From contig JAFGOG010000615.1 in the NCBI GenBank assembly GCA_016926595.1, positions 1-11,627 of the forward strand: a stretch of 11,627 nucleotides of DNA, written 5' to 3'. The stretch comes from Anaerolineae bacterium (GTDB lineage Bacteria; Chloroflexota; Anaerolineae; JAAYZQ01). Positions 7,505 through 11,627 of the stretch are shown here, piece by piece (positions within the stretch are counted from its first letter, which is position 1; the number at the start of each line of letters is the position of its first letter). The notes beneath the pieces are model-generated. The model saw only the letters and a list, made by a program, of their open reading frames with translations, was not told where the DNA came from and searched no databases. The position numbers were made by a program, and so were the translations under genes.

Positions 7505-8464
7505 TCAGGCAGCCCGGCTGCGCGGGTCGAGGGCGTCGCGCAGCCCATCGCCCACAAAGTTGATGCTCAACACCGTCAGTACGATAAACAGGCCTGGGAA
7601 GATCCAGAACCAGGGCGCGTTCTCGATCTTGGAAAAGTCCGAGGAGGCCGTTTCTAGCATATTTCCCCACGTTGCCGTGGGTGGCTGGACGCCCAGTCCC
7701 AGGAAGCTGATATACGATTCCGCCAGGATGGCGCTGGCCACCGCCAGGGTAGCCGAGACGATGATCGGAGCCATGCAGTTGGGCAAGATGTGCCCAAAGA
7801 TCACCTGCCGCGCTGGCGTGCCCGTTGCCTTGGCGGCCAGGATAAACTCGCGCTCCTTGAGCGAGATGAATTCGGCGCGCACGATGCGCGCCAGGTACAT
7901 CCAGCTCGTCACGCCGATGATCAGCACGACGACGATCACGCTGCCGCTCAGCTCGCGCCCCAACAGGGTGATGTTGGGGACCTTGCCGCCAAAGTATTTG
8001 GACATCACGATCAGCAGAAAGAGCTGGGGGACGACGAATATCGCTTCGGTAAACCGCATCAGCACCGCGTCTATCCAGCCCCCAAAGTAGCCGGCGGCGG
8101 CGCCGATCAGGATGCCCAATGTCACCTCGACCAGCATCGCCGTCAGGCCGATCAACAGTGAGATCTGGCCGCCATAGATGGTCCGGGCCAGGATATCCCG
8201 CCCCACCGTGTCGGTGCCGAACGGATGGGCTGCCGACGGCGGAGAGAGGCGGAGGGCGGTATCGGTATGGTTGGCGTACGACTCGGGGAGGAAAAAGGCG
8301 CCTCCGAAGGAATAGAGAAAGAGCGCAAAGAGTATCACTACGCCCAAGAGCGCCATCTTGTGCCGGCGAAAGCGGCGCCAGGTCAACTGGCGCAGCGTCA
8401 GAGGGGGGGCTTCCAGTTCGTCGGCCTTGAGCTGTAGTATGTCGGGTACGGCTTCACTGGCCAT
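7505..8464 (-). CDS. oppC: Peptide-type ABC transporter permease, OppC/DppC type
   Basis: One of the two membrane subunits forming the translocation path. The 319-residue protein starts with a cytoplasmic, basic N-terminus (RQLTWRRFRRHK, 25-36), the OppC_N signature preceding TM1 at about 38-58. The external loop holds HPFGTDTVGRDILARTIYGG (80-99), a hallmark of C-type permeases. The ATPase-coupling EAA loop is EREFILAAKATGTPARQVIFGHILPN (205-230, shown in part by its EAA...G...HxLPN pattern). The protein ends LRDALDPRSRAA, again typical. Five to six membrane segments are expected. The start at 8464 is backed by AGGAGGGAG a few bases upstream. It lies 13 bp after oppB. Length and all motifs are ordinary, with no sign of damage. 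Confidence 0.93.
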   Translation of the reverse strand: MASEAVPDILQLKADELEAPPLTLRQLTWRRFRRHKMALLGVVILFALFLYSFGGAFFLPESYANHTDTALRLSPPSAAHPFGTDTVGRDILARTIYGGQISLLIGLTAMLVEVTLGILIGAAAGYFGGWIDAVLMRFTEAIFVVPQLFLLIVMSKYFGGKVPNITLLGRELSGSVIVVVLIIGVTSWMYLARIVRAEFISLKEREFILAAKATGTPARQVIFGHILPNCMAPIIVSATLAVASAILAESYISFLGLGVQPPTATWGNMLETASSDFSKIENAPWFWIFPGLFIVLTVLSINFVGDGLRDALDPRSRAA

Positions 8465-8477
8465 CAGATTCTCCCTC

Positions 8478-9509
8478 CTAGTCGTACCGGATGCGTGGGT
8501 CGAGCCAGGCGTAGGTGATGTCGGTCAGGAGCTGGAAGAGGATGACGGCGACCGAGACCAGCATCAGGATGGCCATCACTACCGGGGTATCGACGCGTTG
8601 CACGTGGTCGAGAAACAGGCGGCCCATGCCGGGCCAGGCAAAGATCCGCTCGGTGACGATCGCCCCGGCCAGCAGCGTGGGCAGGTCCAGGCCGACGATG
8701 GTGACGATCGGCAGTGAAGCGTTTTTCAGCGCGTGCACAAACAGCACATACCGGCTTCCCAGCCCCTTTGACTTGGCGGTGCGGATATAGTCCTGGCTCA
8801 ATACCTCCAGCATCGTACTGCGCATGTAGCGGCTGTACCCGGCCAGGCTGATCAGGGCCAGGCTCATCACCGGCAGGACCATATGCCAGGCCACCTGGGC
8901 CACCGTCTTGCCCTCTTCCGGCTCAAACATGCCCACTGTGGGAAAGTAGGGCAGCCCCCACTTTTTAAAGTTGACGGCAAAGAGGTACATGCTCAACAGA
9001 GCGATGAAAAAGATCGGCATGGAGTACAGGATAAAAGAGACCGCCGTGACGGCATGGTCCGTGAGCGAGTATTGGCGCACTGCCGAGTAGATGCCCACTG
9101 CCAGGGCGCCGGCGATGACCACCACCTCGTAGGCGCCCATCAACAACAGGGTGTTGGGCAGGCGCTCACCGATCAGCTTGAGCGCGGGCCGCTTGTCGAT
9201 CAGCGACGTGCCAAAGTCCCCCCGCAGCACCCCCTTGCGCGTTCCCTGTGTCTCGGCCACGCCGTCGCCGTCCAGGTCCACCCGTGTCCAATCGTTGCCG
9301 ATCAGCCAGTACAGGTATTGGACGAGCACCGGCTTGTCCAGGCCCAGTTGCCGGGTCAGCCGCTCGCGGTCCTCCTTGCGGGTTGGCCGGCGCCCGCCCA
9401 TCGTCGCCAGGGGGTCGCCGATATTTTGCATCAACACAAACAGGGCGACGCTGATGATAAGTAGCAGCGGGATCGCCTGCAAGAGACGCCGGACGATGTA
9501 ACGGCCCAT
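8478..9509 (-). CDS. oppB: Peptide-type ABC transporter permease, OppB/DppB type, with an Asp-rich loop insertion
   Basis: The second membrane subunit, 343 residues, partners OppC. It starts MGRYIVRRLLQAIPLL, the standard B-type N-terminus with TM1 at about 9-29. The RKGVLRGDFGTSLI stretch (91-104), the EAA loop QDYIRTAKSKGLGSRYVLFVHALKN region (239-263), and VTERIFAWPGMGRL (285-298) are B-type hallmarks, and it ends LDPRIRYD. ATG at 9509 was chosen over an in-frame GTG at 9515 because GAGAGGGG sits 5 nt before the ATG but abuts the GTG. The odd part is DLDGDGVAET (78-87) in the first external loop: a DxDxDG sequence like a calcium-binding loop, in the region that faces the binding protein. 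The gene is 160 bp downstream of the binding-protein gene, with stem-loops between. Confidence 0.92.
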   Translation of the reverse strand: MGRYIVRRLLQAIPLLLIISVALFVLMQNIGDPLATMGGRRPTRKEDRERLTRQLGLDKPVLVQYLYWLIGNDWTRVDLDGDGVAETQGTRKGVLRGDFGTSLIDKRPALKLIGERLPNTLLLMGAYEVVVIAGALAVGIYSAVRQYSLTDHAVTAVSFILYSMPIFFIALLSMYLFAVNFKKWGLPYFPTVGMFEPEEGKTVAQVAWHMVLPVMSLALISLAGYSRYMRSTMLEVLSQDYIRTAKSKGLGSRYVLFVHALKNASLPIVTIVGLDLPTLLAGAIVTERIFAWPGMGRLFLDHVQRVDTPVVMAILMLVSVAVILFQLLTDITYAWLDPRIRYD

Positions 9510-9510
9510 G

Positions 9511-9522
9511 GTCACCCCTCTC
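9511..9522 (-). promoter_or_regulatory. Ribosome binding site deciding the oppB start
   Basis: On the minus strand the sequence reads GAGAGGGGTGACC then ATG. The AGGGG core is 5 nt from ATG 9509. An in-frame GTG at 9515 directly abuts the purine run, leaving no spacer, so the ATG is the likelier start. Confidence 0.65.
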
Positions 9523-9523
9523 T

Positions 9524-9570
9524 AGGCAGCTTGGCCTGCCCTTTGCCAGCTAACCGCAGGGGAGCTGCCT
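9524..9570 (-). other. Inverted repeat just upstream of the oppB ribosome site
   Basis: AGGCAGCT at 9524-9531 and AGCTGCCT at 9563-9570 are perfect 8-bp inverted arms. A smaller TGGC/GCCA pair (9532-9535/9545-9548) lies inside. The structure would end two bases from the oppB Shine-Dalgarno and might set a processing point or modulate oppB translation. No energy was calculated. Confidence 0.45.
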
Positions 9571-9593
9571 CTGCTGATATTGCGTCTAGCAAA

Positions 9594-9629
9594 TGGGCCG
9601 GGACTAGGCGCATGGCCGGTCCCGGCCCA
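9594..9629 (-). terminator. Strong stem-loop after the binding-protein gene; partial terminator or mRNA stabiliser
   Basis: TGGGCCGGGAC (9594-9604) and GTCCCGGCCCA (9619-9629) form a perfect, GC-rich 11-bp stem with a 14-nt loop, 41 bp past the binding-protein stop. On the minus strand only three T follow the stem, so it is at best a leaky terminator. Similar structures after binding-protein genes protect the upstream mRNA and limit read-through into permease genes, which is the probable role here. Confidence 0.65.
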
Positions 9630-9669
9630 ATCGACGTGACATGTCAACCCCAGAAGGGTTCGGCTCAGG

Positions 9670-11364
9670 CTACTGGCTCATGTCCCACTCGATGATGTTA
9701 TAGAAGGGAGTCGCGCCCGATAACTTGACGTTCTGCAGCCTGGGGCCAACAGCCCAGATGTCCGGGTCCCACCAGTAGCCCAGCCAATAGACCTTGTCAT
9801 AGATCAGCTTGGTGATCTTGAAGAAGGTCTGCTGCCGCTCGCCAAAGTCCACCTGCGTGGCCTGGAGCTTGAACATCGCGTCTAGCTCCTCGTCGCAGGT
9901 GGCCATCCAGTTCGTGCCGTCGGGCGATTCGTCGGTCGGGATCTGATCGCATCGCCACTCGGATACGTCGGGATCGGGAAAGTTGGGCGTGGCCGAGTAC
10001 TCAAAGATGTCGAGGTCTCCCTTGGCCGCGGGGCCGCCCTCGCCATAGCCGGCGAAAAAGAGGTCGGAATCGTAGTTGAGCAGGTTCACCTTGATGCCGA
10101 CTTCCTGCATCGCCTGCTGGAATACGGCCTGGGTGTCCTTGCGGATCTCGCGGGTGGTGGTCCCATAGTCGATCACAAACTCGACGCCGTCCTTGTCGCG
10201 CACGCCGTCGTTGTTCGTATCGATCCAGCCGGCCGCGTCCAGCAGCGCCTTGGCCTCCTCAGGATTGTACGGGTATGGCTCGATCGACGGATCGACCCAC
10301 GGCGTGTTGTCCCAGTCGGTCACGGCGGGCTTGGTCAGGTCCAGCAGCAGGTCCTTGCACAGCGACGCGCGGTCAAAGGCCAGGGCGATCGCCTTGCGCA
10401 CGTTGGCATCCTGCAGCGCCGGGTGGCCTTTTTCCGGGTCTAGGTAAAAGTACAGCCCCTCGTTATAGCCCGAAAAGACGTTGACCATCTTGACGCCGCC
10501 TTCCTCCAGGGTGGGGATGTCCGAGTAGGAGATAAAGGTGCCCAGGTCGCCATCGCCGGCCTTGAGCGCGGCTACCTGCGACGCGTCGTCGGGCACAAAG
10601 CGGATAAAGATCTCGTCGATCTTTGGCCTTCCAGCCCAGTAGTTTTCGTTGGCCACAAAGCGGGCAAAGCTGCCCGACTCCCACTCCTCAAAGGCGAACG
10701 GGCCACAGCCTACCGTTGGGTTGCGGCCCCACTCGGCGGTGTCCAGCGTGCCCTCCTGCTCATAGACCGGCTTGAGAATGTGGGCCGGCAGCAGGCCATG
10801 CCAGAAGGTGCCCTGCCACGGCGCGAATGGCTCTGCGAACTTCATGACCACAGTGTGCGCATCCGGCGTCTCCAGCGCTTCCAGTTGGTCGTTGGGATAG
10901 GTTGAAGCCACTGCATTCTTGGGGTCGATCGTCATCTGGTGGGTAAAGGCAAAGTCTTCCGAGGTGATAGGCGTTCCGTCGGACCAGACAATGTCATCCC
11001 GCAGCTTTAGCGTGATCGTCTTGCCGTCAGCCGAGACGCCGCCATTCGCTTCGCTGGGCATCTCTTTGACCAGCACCGGATAAGCGGCATTCTGGTCGTC
11101 GAAATCCCAAGCATGGCAGTTCCAGATCTGGAAAGTGATCGCAGAGAACCACATGTTGGTGTACAGCGGGTTCAGCGTGTCGAACTCCTGGGTCCAGATG
11201 AACGTAGCGATTTTCGGCTCTGGCGGGGTAGTGGGTACCGCCGTGGCCGGCGCCGCGGTCGGCGGCGCTGCGACTTCGGTCGGCTTGGCCGTTGGGCCAC
11301 AGGCGGCCAGGGCCATACTCAGAACGACCAATACAGCCATAGTCTTCCACAGGTTGCTTTTCAT
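9670..11364 (-). CDS. oppA: Extracellular solute-binding lipoprotein, family 5 (peptide-type ABC importer)
   Basis: This protein captures the solute outside the membrane and hands it to OppBC. Its 564 residues start with a lipoprotein signal, MKSNLWK then a hydrophobic core and lipobox ALAAC, giving lipidated C22. A Thr/Pro/Ala linker runs to about residue 50. The SBP_bac_5 core shows LRDDIVWSDGTPITSEDF (121-138), PYPYNPEEAKALLDAAGW (363-380) and NVRKAIALAFDRA (321-333). DTNNDGVRDKDG (382-393) looks like a calcium loop. Five cysteines remain after C22 (C83, C220, C336, C472, C490), and C472/C490 may pair. ATG 11364 was chosen because AAAGGAGGAG precedes it and it starts the signal peptide; an in-frame ATG at 11442 would bury the signal behind 26 residues. 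It is transcribed from the promoter at 11519-11547. The family includes peptide, nickel, glutathione and oligosaccharide binders, so the ligand is unproven. Confidence 0.93.
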   Translation of the reverse strand: MKSNLWKTMAVLVVLSMALAACGPTAKPTEVAAPPTAAPATAVPTTPPEPKIATFIWTQEFDTLNPLYTNMWFSAITFQIWNCHAWDFDDQNAAYPVLVKEMPSEANGGVSADGKTITLKLRDDIVWSDGTPITSEDFAFTHQMTIDPKNAVASTYPNDQLEALETPDAHTVVMKFAEPFAPWQGTFWHGLLPAHILKPVYEQEGTLDTAEWGRNPTVGCGPFAFEEWESGSFARFVANENYWAGRPKIDEIFIRFVPDDASQVAALKAGDGDLGTFISYSDIPTLEEGGVKMVNVFSGYNEGLYFYLDPEKGHPALQDANVRKAIALAFDRASLCKDLLLDLTKPAVTDWDNTPWVDPSIEPYPYNPEEAKALLDAAGWIDTNNDGVRDKDGVEFVIDYGTTTREIRKDTQAVFQQAMQEVGIKVNLLNYDSDLFFAGYGEGGPAAKGDLDIFEYSATPNFPDPDVSEWRCDQIPTDESPDGTNWMATCDEELDAMFKLQATQVDFGERQQTFFKITKLIYDKVYWLGYWWDPDIWAVGPRLQNVKLSGATPFYNIIEWDMSQ

Positions 11365-11512
11365 GAATCTCCTCCTTTGGATTTTCGACAAAACCAACGA
11401 TACGATACTGCGTCCGGTGTGCTGGCGCTCACCTCCTTCCATTTCGAGCCCAAGCTGCTTGCCCGCAAATTTGCCAGGGCTGTCTTTTTAATGAACCCGG
11501 TGAACCGTTCGT
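11365..11512 (-). other. About 148-nt 5' leader of the importer operon
   Basis: With the start of transcription near 11512, the leader contains part of the operator. It then carries a small hairpin candidate at 11461-11480 (GCCC/GGGC arms around the palindrome GCAAATTTGC). A perfect anti-16S sequence AAGGAGGTGA at 11429-11438 has no start codon at working distance. The true ribosome site follows at 11369-11378. No known riboswitch class was recognised. Confidence 0.45.
11369..11378 (-). promoter_or_regulatory. Ribosome binding site of the binding-protein gene
   Basis: On the minus strand AAAGGAGGAG ends 4 nt before ATG 11364, with the AGGAGG core 6 nt away. It fixes the start at the signal peptide rather than at the upstream in-frame ATG (11442), whose own upstream sequence GGCTCGAA is a poor ribosome site. 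Confidence 0.85.
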
Positions 11513-11519
11513 TGGTTCA
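11492..11519. promoter_or_regulatory. Putative repressor operator with three TGAACC half-sites
   Basis: On the minus strand, TGAACC (11519-11514), GGTTCA (11506-11501) and GGTTCA (11497-11492) occur within 28 bp. The first two form an inverted repeat with a 7-bp spacer; the third repeats the second with a 9-bp shift. Nested symmetry (CGGTTCACCG) is also present. The site begins at the last base of the -10 box and covers the expected start point, a repressor position. The regulator family cannot be named. Confidence 0.7.
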
Positions 11520-11547
11520 TTATACTCCGCAAGCGGCCAAATGTCAA
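11519..11547 (-). promoter_or_regulatory. Consensus sigma-70 promoter of the importer operon
   Basis: On the minus strand, TTGACA at 11547-11542 and TATAAT at 11524-11519 are both exact consensus boxes, separated by an ideal 17 bp. Transcription should start near 11512. The TGA inside the -35 box is the stop codon of the upstream deacetylase-like gene. Such a strong promoter normally needs repression, which fits the overlapping operator. Confidence 0.85.
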
Positions 11548-11627
11548 ACCCCGTTCCAGGAGCTTAGAAAGGCCGCCGCGTTTTCCCCCAGCGTCTCCAG
11601 GCGGTACCCACCCTCCTGGACGATCAC
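11544..11627 (-). CDS. Histone deacetylase/acetylpolyamine amidohydrolase-like protein, C-terminal 27 residues only
   Basis: A minus-strand frame open from the window edge reads VIVQEGGYRLETLGENAAAF then LSSWNGV and TGA. QEGGY is the C-terminal hallmark of the zinc-dependent arginase/deacetylase superfamily, whose Tyr in GGY stabilises the transition state. The following ALG/ENxxAFL helix and the roughly 20 residues left after GGY match the acetylpolyamine amidohydrolase branch. Members remove acetyl groups from polyamines, other N-acetyl amines or proteins. The rest lies outside the window, so the metal ligands cannot be checked. The stop overlaps the -35 box of the next promoter. The gene reads in the same direction as the importer operon. 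Confidence 0.7.
   Translation of the reverse strand: MIVQEGGYRLETLGENAAAFLSSWNGV

Noticed and set aside
9670..11442. Binding protein with 26 extra N-terminal residues from ATG 11442
   Set aside because: The extension would hide the lipoprotein signal, and the upstream ATG lacks a ribosome site while ATG 11364 has an excellent one.
11461..11480. Leader hairpin around GCAAATTTGC as an intrinsic terminator or attenuator
   Set aside because: The stem is short and bulged with no following T run on the minus strand, so it is kept only as a note in the leader entry.
1..11627. CRISPR array, tRNA, rRNA, insertion sequence, phage or defence genes
   Set aside because: No regularly spaced repeats, tRNA-like cloverleaf, transposase motifs or nuclease/helicase/toxin genes were seen; nearly all sequence is accounted for by transport and metabolic genes.

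Overview
The window looks like chromosomal DNA from a high-GC bacterium, most likely a Chloroflexota (Anaerolineae-like) lineage. That placement is an inference. It rests on the Thr/Pro/Ala-rich linker after the lipobox of the binding protein, Asp-rich DxDxDG loops in both the binding protein and the OppB-type permease, and strong GGAGG ribosome sites before most genes. No tRNA, rRNA, CRISPR array, insertion sequence or integrase is visible.

Layout: two gene groups converge at about position 3270. The left group reads on the plus strand: the 3' part of an LctP-family (L-lactate permease-like) transporter, then a promoter, a 12-TM MFS transporter of the GPH/SLC45-like type, and a cytoplasmic L-asparaginase 12 bp downstream. 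The right group reads on the minus strand from the right edge: the last 27 codons of a histone deacetylase/acetylpolyamine amidohydrolase-like protein, then a regulated promoter, and then a complete peptide-type ABC importer (lipoprotein binding protein, permeases B and C, ATPases D and F). It ends with a C45-family N-terminal-nucleophile hydrolase and a SIS-domain sugar-phosphate isomerase/deaminase. Gaps inside the minus-strand group after the binding protein are 13, 20, -4, 45 and 23 bp, so oppBCDF-C45-SIS is almost certainly one transcription unit. The binding-protein gene is separated from oppB by 160 bp holding a perfect 11-bp stem-loop, the usual arrangement for making more binding protein than permease.

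The clearest regulatory signal is on the minus strand at 11492-11547. A TTGACA box, a 17-bp spacer and TATAAT are followed by three copies of the half-site TGAACC/GGTTCA that start on the last base of the -10 box and cover the expected transcription start. The -35 box also contains the stop codon of the upstream deacetylase-like gene. The importer operon is therefore probably repressed by a dedicated regulator not encoded here.

Together, the importer would bring in a peptide-like or N-acylated compound. The C45 hydrolase would cleave an amide, the SIS protein would process an (amino)sugar phosphate, and the flanking deacetylase-like enzyme and asparaginase also act on amide or acyl-amine bonds. 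The shared theme is scavenging of amide-linked nitrogen or carbon compounds; the exact substrate cannot be read from sequence. The convergent junction holds an interspersed repeat that also supplies the last codons and stop of the asparaginase gene.
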